DNA from: Climacium dendroides
Taxonomy: Eukaryota; Streptophyta; Bryopsida; Hypnales; Climaciaceae
NCBI GenBank assembly: GCA_950106755.1
Contig: OX467091.1
Coordinates: 21,283,538 to 21,347,537, forward strand
DNA length: 64,000 bases
Direction: 5' to 3'
In this document: in pieces, positions 38,301 through 50,404 of the stretch
How the letters are laid out: each line of letters begins with the position of its first letter
How positions within the stretch are numbered: the first letter of the stretch is position 1
The notes under the pieces: model-generated
Seen by the model: the letters and a program-made list of their open reading frames with translations, nothing else
Databases searched by the model: none
Told to the model about the DNA's origin: nothing
Made by a program: the position numbers and the translations under genes

Positions 38301-39735
38301 GAGTTGGTGTAAGGCGTTGCAGAGTTGTTCAACTATTGGAGAGTTAATTGCCTTACGGGAACTTTGTCTCCATTATTGTTCGAGTCTAAAAGAGGTGCCC
38401 AACTTACAGAAGTTGAAACGACTACGGATATTGCATGTAGGTGGGTGCTATTCACTACGAGCCTTACCAGGTTTGAATGACCTTGACAATTTGGTAGAGC
38501 TACATGCTTGGGGGTGCTCTAGTCTTGTGGAGTTGCCAGATATGCACAACCTTATTCACTTGAGGATATTGGACCTTCGAGGTTGCCATCTCATCAAATC
38601 ATTGTTAGGTTTAGATGAGTTTGTTTGTTTGCAATCCTTACAGACAATAGGTTGTAAGAATCTCATCCAGTTGCCAAACCTATATAAGCTCACGAATCTT
38701 CAAACTTTGAGGTTGGATCTTGAGGCCCCTTTGCAATCTTTTGTCGGATGGACCAACTTGATTTTACTTCAGAGTTTGGAAGTTGGAATTGATGAATTGT
38801 ATGATGGACTTGACTTATGCAATCATACAAAGTTGGAAAAACTCTACATTTCTGGGTGGCAAGGTCAAGGGATTTCAAGTTTGGCAAAGTTAGTGTTGTT
38901 GGATTCCATCATTGTGGACAAATGCAAAGGTGTACCTGTGTTGCCTGATCTCAAGAGGTTATCAAGGCTATGGATTTTGAAATTCTGGAGGTGTGAGTTT
39001 GAAGATTTGTCTGGTTTATGCAACTTGCCTAATTTGAAGGAATTGGAGATCACAGCTTGCAACAAGTTGCAAGTGTTACCAGATCTACGAGAAGTTGCGA
39101 GACTGGAAGTAGTGATATTAAAGGATTGTGCCTTGTTGAGAGATCTTCATGGCATCCTTGGATTACAAAACTTGAGATCATTATGTGTGAAGGGTAATCC
39201 GTGTCTATTTGAACCCCTCAAGCCAAACCTTCATTGGTTGACAAGTCTCCATGATTTGAATATATCAGGCTGTGCAAATTTGCAATGGTTGGCTACTTGT
39301 TCACAACTACGCACTTTGGACTGTAGTAGGTGTCCCATCCAAGAGCTCCCAGACTTGGCCAACTTTCCAAAATTATATAGCCTCCACTTGCGTGGTTGTG
39401 TAAAGTTAATGGATTTGACTTGCTCAAAGCCCTTGTGTTCTAATTTCGAGTATTTGAACATTAATGGGTGCAATAGGTTGCAAGCTCTTCCAGATTTGTC
39501 AAATTCACGAAAGATGAAAAGGTTGAATGTGGCCAATAGTGAAGTGGTACTGAGTGCCCAAGCCATTCAAGACATGAAAGCACGTTGGCCTTATATGATT
39601 TTGGTCACCAATGAAACTTCATCTCAGGTGCAAATTCAAGGGAGTTCTCATGGAATTTGGCGTCGTATCATTGAAATGATTGCATCACTTTATTGTGGAT
39701 GCATAGGGACTTCCTTGCTAGACTACTCATCCTAG
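35363..39735 (+). CDS. TIR-NBS-LRR (TNL) immune receptor gene, five exons, with an in-frame stop
   Basis: TNLs are intracellular plant receptors that sense pathogen effectors; their TIR domain is an NAD-cleaving enzyme. My model has exons 35,363-35,406, 35,574-36,153, 36,324-36,578, 36,751-37,401 and 37,645-39,735, all GT-AG, with introns of 167-243 bp and phases 2, 0, 0, 0. The first exon encodes MEQGSTSLSTSNGY; no ATG precedes the TIR in exon 2, so an upstream exon is required. Residues 22-165 are TIR (KVFLSHSGAQK, putative catalytic Glu97 in KWPMLEL). NBS motifs follow: P-loop GVGGIGKTT (232-240), kinase-2 FLTIDNV (308-314), GPGSMVLVTARS (331-342), HPLALRVLG (412-420) and MHDL (532-535). 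The last exon carries many LRRs of the LPDLxxLxxLxxLxxxGC type. A TAA at codon 686 would leave a 685-residue TIR-NBS protein. Without it the product is about 1,206 residues. Confidence 0.9.
38170..38172 (+). other. In-frame TAA within the TNL LRR exon
   Basis: The frame reads LQVLDL, stop, KCSQVPNLRNLISLEVVSL. The LRR spacing continues unbroken across the stop, and the same frame stays open for another 520 codons to the TAG at 39,733. A single base change therefore explains it. No good splice pair would remove it: the nearby AG lacks a pyrimidine tract. Confidence 0.85.
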
Positions 39736-41975
39736 TTAATGGTGTTTTGATCAAGAGCCTTGAGACTTCAAAGCTTTGGTCAACAAATCTTAGACCATTG
39801 TGTGTTTGGACTAAATGATGCTCCAATCAAGTGGTAATCCTATGAAATCAAGTGGTAGCAAAACTTGTAAGACTTATGATTCACATCTTGGATAGTTTAT
39901 TGGAGTTGCAAGATGCTTTTTGCACATGTTTACAGGTAGAATTGATCTTGAAACCTTATAGGAGAGTAGTACTAATTTCTTGTACCAATGTTTTGCATTC
40001 TAAAGTGTTAGTGGTAAAAGGGAATAATACTGCAATAGATCTACAAACCTTGGTTCCAATGGGAGCTAGGGAAAGGTATGATGTACAAGGCTCTATCTTG
40101 TTGCAATGTAATTGAGGTCTTTGTAGGAAGTGGAATATTTGAAAGAGTTGCAATATTCTTCATTGATTCTAATAGAGGGAGTCACAATAGAAGGAGGTAG
40201 AGTTTGTTGAACTCCACAAGGTAGTAATGTTCCAAACCTTGTATCCAAATCCTAAAACTACTAAACCGTAAACCAAAAGAGGATCAATTTTGGCTAAGAT
40301 TAGGTTTCAAGCCTATGTAGTGGATTCAAGCAATTCATATAGATTTTTTTATGAGAGATTCAAGGATGATCTTCAAGTAGTTGGTCACCTAGTTGGACTT
40401 GCATTGAATTTCGTGTGTCTTGAATCCCCATCAATTACATCTTTCACAACAAATGCTAAACTTAAAATAAGTGGATTGTGTTAGAGAGAGCATTATTTGC
40501 CTAAATGAAACTTTGGTGGTTCCATTTCTTACCAAAACCATGTATAAAGAAGCACTGAAAGTAACTCTCAACAAGATGGACTCTCTATTTGTGGATGTGG
40601 AACAAGTCTACATAACTATGGTGTTCTTATACAGCATCATCCCTTGCAATTGAGACGTCACACTTTGCCCCATGTTTTCAAGCTCATGGCATGTTGAAAA
40701 TGGATGCACAGTTCTTTTGACATAAAGTAATACTTCTTGTCAAAGTTATTTTATGGACAATATTTTCTTGAAGTTTTGAGTCCAATATAGTTTTTAGGAT
40801 TTGCGTAGATGATAGTTACAATTTTTGGCACCCACAATTACACAAACTTAATGAAGCTAATGATGAACCACTTCGTTCATTTAGATTGTTGTAATTACTG
40901 TTATCTATTTTCACTTGTTATGGGCCAATCAACTAGGTGACTAGTTACAAGAGTACTGCTATTGAGTTTGAGAATTTAGTGGCAACTAATTGACATGCAT
41001 GAGAAGCACACTGAAAGGAAGGAATTAAATGCATGAGTCAAGAGTCGAGAAGTAGAGCTCTGATAGTCTGGAAGTAGAAATCTCTGCATTTCTCTACGTG
41101 TTGAATTTGTGGTTTGCTAGCTCAATAAAATGTGGAACTTGAAGCTTTAATTTTGAATCTGATTTTCCAAGTCAATTAGCTGTTTGTTTGCAGCAGCAAT
41201 TGTTGTTGAAGTGCATATGTTTAGCATCTTCTTCACACATTTAGACATGCTAGGATTCCATAAAAATTAAAGACAAAGACATATTCTTCATATAAGGGAG
41301 ACAACCCATTTTTGAACTTTAGCAAATACATGTATCTATAGGGCAATTTTCTTTAGTAGGGAAATTTTTTTGTATGCAGAAAGTGAATTTGTAAGGTTTC
41401 TATAATTTTCTACATTTTTATTTCTCAATACATAATTATCACAAAGTTTTTAGTTGCAAATTTTGTTTGACCCATAAGGATCATATTGACCTTCTTATTT
41501 CCAACCAAGGACTCGTTGCAAAATCCATCCAGGATTGGTTGCAATATTGAGAGTCTTATAGCCAATCATAATGTGCCACAACTAGATCACCATAATTCAT
41601 CATTACTCATCTCTTCTTGCATAAGAAGAGAATGGCTTGCGTTGCCAAAATCGAGGGTTGATTAAGAATAGGTTGCCTTCCATCTACTATGTATAGTACT
41701 AATTGAATAGTTTAAGGTGTATTGTACTAACTATACATGGAGTAATTACACATTAAATTTTTTTTATTTGAGAAATTCAAGTGCAAGAATTGCTACAATC
41801 ATCTGTTCAAAGAATTTAACATTGGACAGAAAATTGCTAGTGCTTTGAAGTAAATCAGTAAACCAGATATATTAGTTTGGTGTATTTTTACTATCTGAGA
41901 CAAAGTCCAATCCCTTGATGAAGTTCAAAATTAGATTTGAATAAAGATTCAATATCTATATATATTACATCAGGC
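39736..41975. other. TNL 3' flank and gene-poor tract
   Basis: Short frames at 39,852-40,115, 40,290-40,484 and 40,471-40,653 have no recognisable domain and are probably 3'-UTR or spacer. The rest is AT-rich. Confidence 0.4.
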
Positions 41976-41977
41976 TA

Positions 41978-42007
41978 TTTGTTTTGTTTGTTTGTTTGTT
42001 TGTTTGT
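41978..42007 (+). repeat. (TTTG)n microsatellite
   Basis: About seven copies of TTTG run into the CACATTGAGATCT stretch that starts the satellite unit. The combination GTTTGTTTGTCACATTGAGATC recurs in shorter form at 42,797-42,822. Confidence 0.85.
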
Positions 42008-43100
42008 CACATTGAGATCTTCCGGACCGTGCATCTCCAAATCGCATGCTTGGTACCGTTGGAAAGCCCTCAGCGAGGAGGGATGCACCGGCTTGGTTTT
42101 GTGGTGTTGGGACGTATAATGTGAAAGTTATTTTTGGTTCTAAAAAATTAGAAAATTATTTTTTTATATATTTTAGTCACAATCTTGGTACCGTCAGAAA
42201 GCTCTCGACGAGGAGGGGTGCAAGAGCTTGGTTTCATAGCATTCTGACTTACAATAGAAAAGTTATGGATTTTTGAGTTATTTTTTGTTCCAAAAAAATT
42301 AGAAAATTACTTTTACTTTTGTTTTGACTGTGGCAACAACACAAGGCACTTTTCCTTATATTTTGGACACAATCTTGGTACCTTCGGCTAAGAGGCTTTG
42401 GACTAACAATGTGGAAGTTGTAGATTATTTTTGGATTTTTGGATTTTTTCATCAATTTTTTGTTATATCTTTTGGGATTTAGGGCTTATGTTTTAATCAT
42501 CTTCTACTTTTTCTATTATTTTGTAATCAAATTTGGTATAGGGTATAAACACTACTAGAAAATTCAAATTTTTTGTTGATTTGGACATGTTGATCATCAA
42601 CACTTTTTAGTTGATTTGGATAGAAATCTATTGACTTGGATAGAAATCAACAGAAAAGTGTTGATGATTAACACGTCCAAATCAATAAAAAAATCTGAAT
42701 TTTCTAGTAGTGAAAGAGATAATAAAAAACAAGTATGCTTTTGACTGTGGCAATGGCACAAGGCACACTAGTCTATACATTAAGACAAGATGTTTATTTT
42801 GTTTGTTTGTCACATTGAGATCTCCCGAACTATGCGTCCCCTGATCCCATGCTTGGTATCGTCAAAAAGCCCTCAGCGAGGAGGGATGCACCGGTTTAAT
42901 TTTGTAGTGTTCGAATGTACAGTGTGAAAGTTATATATTTTTTAGTTGTTTTTGGTTCTAAAAAATTAGAAAATTATTTTTACTTTTATTTTGGTCACAA
43001 TCTTGGTACCGTTGGAAAGCTCTCGGCAAGGAGGGGTGCACAAGCTTGGTTTCATGGTGTTTGGATGTATAGTGTGAAAGTTATTGAATTTTGAAGTTTT
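42008..43100 (+). repeat. Satellite array, ~135-bp units with GGTACCGTYGGAAAGC
   Basis: Units start at about 42,049, 42,186, 42,375 (degenerate), 42,852 and 43,002. Each has a GC-rich core (CTTGGTACCGT, GAAAGCCCTC, CGAGGAGGGRTGCA) and an AT-rich tail (GTGTGAAAGTTAT, AAAAAATTAGAAAATTA). A CACTA-type MITE interrupts the array at 42,550. The GC-rich core is better conserved than the tails. Confidence 0.75.
42550..42712. mobile_element. 163-bp CACTA-type foldback MITE
   Basis: The ends are CACTACTAGAAAATTC and its reverse complement, within long inverted arms that include GTTGATTTGGACATGTTGAT. AAA flanks both sides (42,547-42,549 and 42,713-42,715), the 3-bp target-site duplication typical of CACTA (En/Spm) transposons. 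It has no coding capacity and would have moved using a transposase from elsewhere. Confidence 0.85.
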
Positions 43101-43336
43101 TATGAACTAACAAGACGTGTAGGCCCCAAAGAATCATCTACAAAAATTATTTATTGAAATTTTTTTGATCTATTATAAAGATTAATTTTTTATTAATAAT
43201 CTTTATCTCAAAAACATACATAAAAAATAACTATGTAGGTGTAACAATGTAGATTCCCTTCAAACTATTTATAATGAGTGCTTAATGTCTAAATCCTTTT
43301 GACTTAGAAAATGCTATGCATCTCTACAATATGCTA

Positions 43337-43870
43337 TTAACCCCTATAAATTTTTGACTATGTTTTCCCAAAAAATGCTCCAGAAATGTCATTTCCAGTA
43401 CAAGTATCAAAAATTAGAAAGAAAAATCATTTTGGAACACATGTAAGTAACCATAGGATCTTGTACTATGTTGGTTTGAGAAGATGTAGAAATATATTCA
43501 AAAATTTCTACCATGTAGACTACAAGATATTAGTATTTGAAGTGACAAAAATTATTTTTTTGCCCCAACAAAAAATCGGATAGCACTTCACAAGGCCAGA
43601 TCATTAAGAAAAAAATGTGTAAAACGGCTATAATTCTTTGGATTCATCCTACAAGGCAAATTGGCTACATGTTTGAAAATTTTCAAAGCATTTGGAATTG
43701 TACAACATATAAGAAAAAATAGTAAGTAGAAAGAAGTAGAGAATGATTCAAAATACTAAATTGTTAACCATTTATTTATGAAATTGAAAAATGCCAATCC
43801 CAAAGGTTGTAATGTTGTAATAAACAATGTACACCTAATGTATTTATTTATTTTTCAAAAATCACTTTCT
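43337..43870 (-). mobile_element. Diverged TTAACCCCTA-TIR element, one end visible
   Basis: It starts TTAACCCCTATAAATTTTTG. In the same order as the reverse complement of the 31-kb element it shares CCATAGGATCTT, TGTCATTTC, AAGTAGAAAGAAGTAGAGAA and CCAATCCCAAAGG. The far terminus is not recognisable. The stretch 43,870-45,192 has no supportable gene. Confidence 0.5.
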
Positions 43871-45934
43871 CTATCAATTCAGAGTTTTTAGACCCCCAAT
43901 TCAAACTCAATCAATATATTTTATCAAAATTTTTGCAATGGATACTTGCAATGGTGCATTACACATGGCTTGTTCTTGAAACCCTAAACCCCGTGGATGT
44001 TCGGGCAATTGAGTGAAGCACTCACTCAATTCATACTTTTGAGTATCAATCTTGCATAGATCCGTGCCTTGATGCAATTACAATAAGTAGTGTTGTTGCC
44101 AGTATATGAGTACAAGAGAGGATTTCGTAAGTTTGCCATTGCTATCCAACAAATTGAAAAGAGCGCACTGAGATTCATCAGAAAGACTGATGGGAAGGCG
44201 CCTTGTTGAGGTTTTAGGTTCACGAATCATAAATCATAAAGCGTAGGGTTTGTCTTGTTAATGCAACAAGAACTAAAGTCCTGTACTACTTAAAAATTAG
44301 AGTTTTCCTTCAATTAAAGATGGCCGTTTGTGCACTCGAGTCTATCATAAAATTTATTTCAATGTGGTCAATGAATTGACGGATCTCTTCTTGTGGTACT
44401 AAGGTTTGGATAGAAGTTGGTCAAATCACCATTATTGTGGTCGCAGATTAGGTTTCCTTCTCTTGGAGTTGATGGTTTTGATCATATTGGATTTATACAA
44501 GATGCATTTGAAGAGATTCAATAACTGACGATGATCAACTACACTTCATATCGGTACTTACCTTGAACCCTCTCATAGCCTACAGTTGTGATGTCTTATT
44601 GAAATTTTATTCATTAATGTCAATCTTATTCTTAACGTTTTCTCTTCTAATTGTTGTGTGGTTGGATGGTAAGTAGATATCCTTATGTTACGGGAACATC
44701 AATGCTAAGAATCAAATACTAAAATGGCATTCTTTTAGTGTTCGATACAACAGGTATGTTTCTCTTTGTTTCTTTGCTTGTTTGACAATTTGGTAGAAAG
44801 GGTTTCTAGCGTAAATTAGGATGGTAGAAATTTGACTTTTGTGTTGTTTTCTTTTGTAGGATATTATGGTTCAACTGTGAGGTACAAAAGTATGGAGTGC
44901 TTGAAAGATGTAGGGAAGACCACCGTGCAATTGTGCACAACATGGAAGAAAATAGATCTCTAGCAGGATGCTTCCAACAATTTGAGGATTCAAAACTTGT
45001 TCCTTGAATTTGCTGAGTGTTAGCTACAGTAAGGTCAAAAAACACACGAAGATGATACCAATTTAAACTACTAATACAACATTACATTACAATCCCCGCA
45101 AATCTAAGTGACATCCAAGCTTTGCCAATTCTGCAAGCAAATCTCAGCATTCGTTCTCTCATTAGCTCGATCAGGCAGTTGACTTGGTCACCCACTATAA
45201 GAAAACTGTGTCTGTCGCGACATGACAATTTGGACACCCGAACATCGTGCATGACGCGTTCTATGTCTGGACTGATGTCCAATCACTTTGTGCTGCTGTG
45301 GACATGCCAAAAACATGGTACGTTGCATCAGATTTGCAGGCCTAGCATCGTGATGTCCACAAAAACATCGGTCAACGGGTAACTTCAGGAGTTGACATGT
45401 GGCTGCCACCTAGGCGTGGGCAAGCCAAAGTGTCATTTTTTTCATCTATTGCCCATCTATGATATGGCATCTGACATGTAATTGACATGGCATGCCACGT
45501 CGGTGCTGACAGAATTAACTGACGTGGCATTCGCGGATATTGACGTGACATTTTTGGGGGCCACTTGCTTGGTCTGCCTAGCATTTTAGGATGTCTTCTG
45601 AGACATCGTTGTGGACATCCAGGTGTCTTAAATGACGTCAGGTGAAACAGTTGTATGTTGATTGAAATGTCTATCCGAACGTGTGGAATTTGCACATGCG
45701 TGCTTTTTAAAGCATACCCTGTCATAGGAGATGTCTGCTTGCACAAGCCAGCACAAGTACATGCTGGGGTAGTAGATGGCTTCTTGCATTGTAGAATGTC
45801 AGCGGCGGCATCCACTTGTTTGATCTTCGTAGAAGTAGATGCATTTATGAACACACTTATTTTTTGGGACATCTCCTGAAACGCATGTATGCATTGTATT
45901 GGACGTTCTAATGTTGTCAATGTAGTAATATGTT

Positions 45935-46170
45935 GTACACAATATAAAATATGCAATATATGGTATATTATATGCAATACAACATATAAAATATGCCATA
46001 TATGGTATATCATATGCAATACAACATATAAAATATGCCATACAAAATATATACATCTTGCCATACAAAATACACCATACAAAATATATACATCATGCCA
46101 TACAAAATATACCATACAAAATACAAAATATATACAACATGCCATATAAAATACATCATACAATATGTCA
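45935..46170 (+). repeat. Minisatellite of CATACAAAATAYA-type units
   Basis: Variants of ATGCCATACAAAATATA and GCAATACAACATATAAAAT repeat irregularly for about 235 bases. Because of the repeats, long open frames appear here on both strands. The 341-codon minus-strand frame at 45,372-46,397 gets its middle from this tract. Confidence 0.75.
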
Positions 46171-46654
46171 TACACTATATTTATCAAGTATATTGAATGG
46201 CTCAAAAATCTACTTATTGATTGATGAAAAGACAAGCCTTTTATACTAGTAGTGTGTAGGAGGCATGACAAACAATATAGGATATACAAAACTAAAATAT
46301 GAGCAGCTACATAAATACAATGATGTCTGAAATGATGTTTTAAAAAACATTTACATGTCTTAGTTATGTTTTTTTCGACGTCATTATAAACATTCAAAAG
46401 AACATTTGTTGTATGAAATTAGACATTCACATCAATGTTGTTTTAAACATTTGCTTCAACAATTTCTAAATTTTCTACAAATCTTATTTGTTGTTTATGA
46501 TGTCATGATGAACATTTGCATGTCATTTCCAACATATATGGGAATGTCTCCTTGAACATTTAATTGATAAAGTCACATTTATTAAATCTAAGTTGTTTGC
46601 AACATCAACTTCAATATAATATGACACAACAATACATCCAACATGGAATCCCAA

Positions 46655-47297
46655 TTGTAGATTATATTTTTGTCTATCGGAAAAGCTCTGATTCATTTCA
46701 TTTGGATTTGTTATGAGAAAGTTATGGACATTTTTGTTTTTTAGGCAATTAGAGCATCTTCTTGAAAACAAATAACTTGTTGGATGCATTTCTGAATGCA
46801 ATTTTTACAATTTTTTCAAAATAAAAATTTCACGTGGTTTAGTTTACTTGCTAGAACAAACTCACCATTGGGATTAGTGCATTTTAATTCCATCTAAAAC
46901 TTATTAATATTTTAGATTTTCCTTCTATCTCATATCTACTTCTACTTAACAATTTTCTTAAGAATGAAATTTAAGTTTTTTTATTTTTTATTTATTTTCC
47001 TGAACTCTCAACTCAATTCTCTACTATAAATATTTAAACCTCAAAACTCTGTAGTGCAAAAATTTTACAAAGTCAAAAAATCTAGTCTCTCAATACGCTA
47101 AAAAACTTGTTTTTTCCACTTTAAATCTATGCGGTCAAAAATTTTGAAATTTTTTCTACAATTTTTTCTACTTGTTAGGTGTAAGATCCTATAGTTAGAT
47201 GTGGAAAAAAATTAAATTTTTTTTTACTCTTTGCTACAGAAATGGCAATTTTCAATGTTTTCTGGCAAAAAAAAGGCCTTGGTCCTTTAAGGGTTAA
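46655..47297. mobile_element. TTAACC-TIR element nested in the CACTA transposon, 5'-truncated
   Basis: It aligns with 31,280-31,954 (TGTAGATTATATTTT..., AGGCAATTAGAGCATCTTCT) and ends with the terminal repeat whose reverse complement is TTAACCCTTAAAGGACCA. About 265 bp of the left end, including the left TIR, are missing. Confidence 0.65.
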
Positions 47298-47574
47298 GAT
47301 GTCAAATATCTCAAAGTCCAAGAACATTAGAAAATCACCCCACATTAGATATGAATGATTTGAAAATAATAAGTTAAGAAGGTGAAATGGCAATAAAAAT
47401 TATTAAAATTTGATGCAAAATTTATGATTTTAAACTAATAAAATTTAGAATTTAAATCTTAAGTTAAAAATAAATATTTTTATATAATATAATATTGATA
47501 TGATTTTGTAAACCTTTTTTCCTAACAAATCCATTCATCTAATTTATATAAAATTGTTATATAAATTAAATCTA

Positions 47575-47836
47575 TATAGCTTATAACATTTTGCAAATTT
47601 TTCTGGACATTTTTAAAAACATCTGATGTTTACAACAATGTCTTAGATTGCATCATTGTTTTTCATAGCACCAATATGTTGTGACTGAAATTTAGCAATG
47701 CTTTCTACAACATCAAACCAAAATCTTTGCTTTTCCAACGTCGGTCGACATGACATCGCAATGTTTTCTCAGAATGTTATTCTGAACGTACAACGTTTTC
47801 GGCCTGACATAAAAAAAATAGTTTTCTTATATAGTG
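47575..47836. repeat. Internal duplicate of the CACTA right end
   Basis: It matches 48,755-48,993 in order (GCATCATTGTTTTTC, TTTTTCGGCCTGACA-like, GTTTTCTTAT) and ends in a CACTA tip (CTTATATAGTG at 47,836). The large element therefore carries two right ends. Confidence 0.65.
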
Positions 47837-47893
47837 CAGTTGGTGAATGATAGGGAATTCGATGGCCTACAACCACTGCAACAATTCGTGGAC

Positions 47894-48145
47894 CTAGTGC
47901 GCCAACCAGCAGACAATGGTGGAGAGTATGTTGCCGTCGTTAGCGATGACATTGCATTTGAGGAGGAAACATAGGATATTCACATCACTGACATGTGTTT
48001 GTTGTGCCAACATTTTGACGTCACGTAGGACGTTTGAGAAATACAAAACCATCAGCATGTTCATGTCTTCCAAGTAGACCCATTGCATCTTGAACGTACA
48101 TTTTGTGGCAGAGTCTGTCTTGCTTGGTGCTGCAAGTGACATCAT
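47894..48145 (-). other. Coding-looking fragment inside the CACTA element
   Basis: An 83-codon minus-strand frame reads MMSLAAPSKTDSATKCTFKM, QWVYLEDMNMLMVLYFSNVL and HVSDVNILCFLLKCNVIAND. Composition and hydrophobic pattern are protein-like. It sits between the two right ends, a location where CACTA elements are known to carry host gene fragments. The family is not recognised. Confidence 0.3.
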
Positions 48146-49143
48146 ATGAATAGGGTGGAATTTTATCCTAATGAAGTTTGTTGAACGTGCACAAAATGTA
48201 AGACTTCAATAGCCCAAAAATGAACCTAAACCAAGTAAACACATAAGTCATTTTGTACTACATAAGAAGGACGTGCATCATGTGCAAATTCAACCTTGGA
48301 CATAAAGTCATGTCATGCATCTATAGTCATTTTGACATCAAAAAAGACGCTTACAATTGCTTCCACAACACCCACACGTCCAGTCAGACGTAATGAAACG
48401 CACAGTGGATAGCATGTGGTTTAAAGTTATATTCGCAGTAAGAACAAAATGTTGACGGTAGAAGTGACGTTAATGTAGACGTCAGTACGTCACTTGTGAC
48501 GTCCACAGAGACATCCAAGATCGGAACATGGATAGGCCAAGTATGTGGATGTGGCATGCCACATCATCATCCATGTCCACATCACACAATTTCCACCTCA
48601 TCACACCACGTCAGATGCCACATAAGTTTTTAGGAATCACCATCTGCCCGCTGTCCTCTTTTTAACCTTGGGCAGTCACTTTACCTCTGACTGCAACAAA
48701 ATTCTAAATCAACTTTTAAGTTAAGTTTAACCAAAGATGGTGACATGGCTGAACATGCTATTGTGGACATCCTTGGAAACATCTGGTGTCCACTTGGATG
48801 TCTTACATTGCATCATTGTTTTTCGTAGCATTAGTATGATGTGACTAAAATCTAGCAATGCTATCGAAGACATTAGAGCAAAATCTTCACTTTTTCGGCC
48901 TGACACCCCAACGTCTTCTATGACGTATCGTGTTTTTGCGGATATACGTTGTTTTTGGCTGGATGTCTAGGCAGACGCAGTTTTCTTATAGTAACCATTC
49001 ATGTTCTAAGAAAACACAATGACATTTTCTTTCAAGTTTCATTGCAATTACGTTCCCCCAAAACTTGGTCACCATTCCCGTTCCCGTTGAGTAACGAGTT
49101 CCCATTGAATGTTCCTGCATTCCTTTTGACGTTCCTAGAATTT

Positions 49144-49360
49144 CACTATAAGAAAACCTTGTTTTAGGTGACGGATTGACATCAAAAGGAACGGATTTTA
49201 GGTGACATCAAAAAAACAAACCCATGTTTTTATGTCAACAATGATGTCCATTGATGTTATATTGGACATCATTGTTGACATAAAAACATGGGTTTGTTTT
49301 TTTCAATGTCACCTAAAATCCGTTCCTTTTGACATCAATAAATTTTGGTTTCTTATAGTG
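49144..49360. mobile_element. 217-bp CACTA-type foldback MITE
   Basis: The ends are CACTATAAGAAAACC and GGTTTCTTATAGTG, flanked by TTT on both sides (49,141-49,143 and 49,361-49,363). The arms include AGGTGACATC and ACAAACCCATGTTTTTATGT and fold back over nearly the whole length. Its tip matches that of the 3.8-kb CACTA element 150 bases to the left, so both were probably moved by the same transposase type. Confidence 0.85.
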
Positions 49361-49469
49361 TTTGTTCCCCGGCAGCGCCAAAGTTCCCTGTTAGGGGAGC
49401 ATAAGCATCTCCTAACGGGGCCCATAAAAAATTAAAAAACAATTTTTATTTTTGTTTTGACTATAGCAA

Positions 49470-49670
49470 CAACATAGGGTTCTTTTTCTTATATTTTAGA
49501 TACAATCTTGGTACCGTCGGAAAGCCCTCAACGAGGAGGGGTGCACTGGCTTGGTTTTGTAGCATTTGGATGTACGACTTGAAAGTTATGCATTTTTTAG
49601 TTATTTTTGGTTTTTTTAAATAAGAAAATTACTTTTGCTTTTGTTTTGATTATGGCAATAGCATAGGGCA
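49470..49670 (+). repeat. Single unit of the GGTACCGT satellite
   Basis: CTTGGTACCGTCGGAAAGCC at about 49,508 and its flanks match the 42-43-kb array, including the leader GACTATAGCAACAACATAGG and the tail ending in an AAGAAAATTACTTTTGC-like stretch. Confidence 0.7.
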
Positions 49671-50139
49671 CACTAGTTGTATGAAAATAGAATGAAATTG
49701 GTCTCCATTACTATAGTCATGGTGTACTAGGGTCAAATCATTTGGAAGTAGAAGCATTCATTGAATTTTGGTAACTTATGTGTTGAGATTATAGAACAAC
49801 TACAATACAACACTTAATTCTGGTATGAGATGAGATTTAGAAAAGCTAGGAGTAGTTCAACTTCTTAGTGAAAACTCTACTTGGAGCAAATTTTATTAAA
49901 GTTTGTAAGTGTAGTATGCAATTGACTCCAAGCTTATGTATTCATAACTTTTGATTGGAGGCTCAAAATCACAAACAAATTTTTGAAGGTGAAAGTTAGC
50001 TTTATTTAACAACTTTTCTTAGTTGAAAGTTTTTCAGAAAAAGTTGTTCTACTATGCCAAAATGGCCTCCAAAGTCTGATGAGTTTAAAAACATGAAGGA
50101 GTTAATGTATAAATAAAATAAAAATACCTCTTGTTGACA

Positions 50140-50340
50140 TGAAGTTTTAGTGGTGGTTTGTTGGTTAGGTCTCTAGAATGATGGGTATGAGGTCGTGGGT
50201 TCAAACTTGGTTGGGCTGTATTAGCCGGCTTGAGTGGGGAAGTGGGCTGCCTGGAGGTTCTGGGCAGCAAAAAATCAAACTTTTTTGTGCTGCCCGGAAA
50301 TTTCAGGCAATAGAAAAAAATTTGATTTTTTTTTTTTCAA
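50140..50340 (+). mobile_element. tRNA-derived SINE-like head
   Basis: GTGGTTTGTTGGTTAGG at about 50,154 resembles a Pol III A box, and GGTCGTGGGTTCAAACTTGG at 50,191-50,210 resembles a B box. The spacing (about 40 bases) fits a tRNA gene. No acceptor-stem pairing is evident and the sequence continues into a non-tRNA body (GCTGCCTGGAGGTTCTGGGC), so a SINE or pseudo-tRNA is more likely than a functional tRNA. Confidence 0.45.
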
Positions 50341-50404
50341 ATTTTTTTTGATGATTTGGCCAAAACAATAGAAATAAAGCAACAGATTTTTGTTGATTAT
50401 TGAC

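Larger units (their letters stand above)
45193..48993. mobile_element. 3.8-kb non-autonomous CACTA transposon
   Basis: The left end is CACTATAAGAAAACTGTGTC. The right end, reverse-complemented, is TACTATAAGAAAACTGCGTC, one base off at the tip. ACC flanks both sides (45,190-45,192 and 48,994-48,996), a 3-bp target-site duplication. Both subterminal regions are dense in GACATC/GATGTC/GACGTC motifs, as expected of CACTA subterminal repeats. No transposase domain was seen. The interior includes a TTAACC-TIR element, a minisatellite and an extra copy of the right end. Confidence 0.75.

Noticed and set aside
45372..46397. 341-codon minus-strand frame, the longest single uninterrupted frame outside the TNL exon
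   Set aside because: Its middle is a Tyr/Ile/Cys-rich run translated from the CATACAAAATA minisatellite, and it crosses CACTA subterminal repeats. No domain and no splice signals.
50140..50215. Functional tRNA gene
   Set aside because: Box A- and B-like motifs are present but acceptor-stem pairing and a proper anticodon loop are not evident. A SINE head is more likely.
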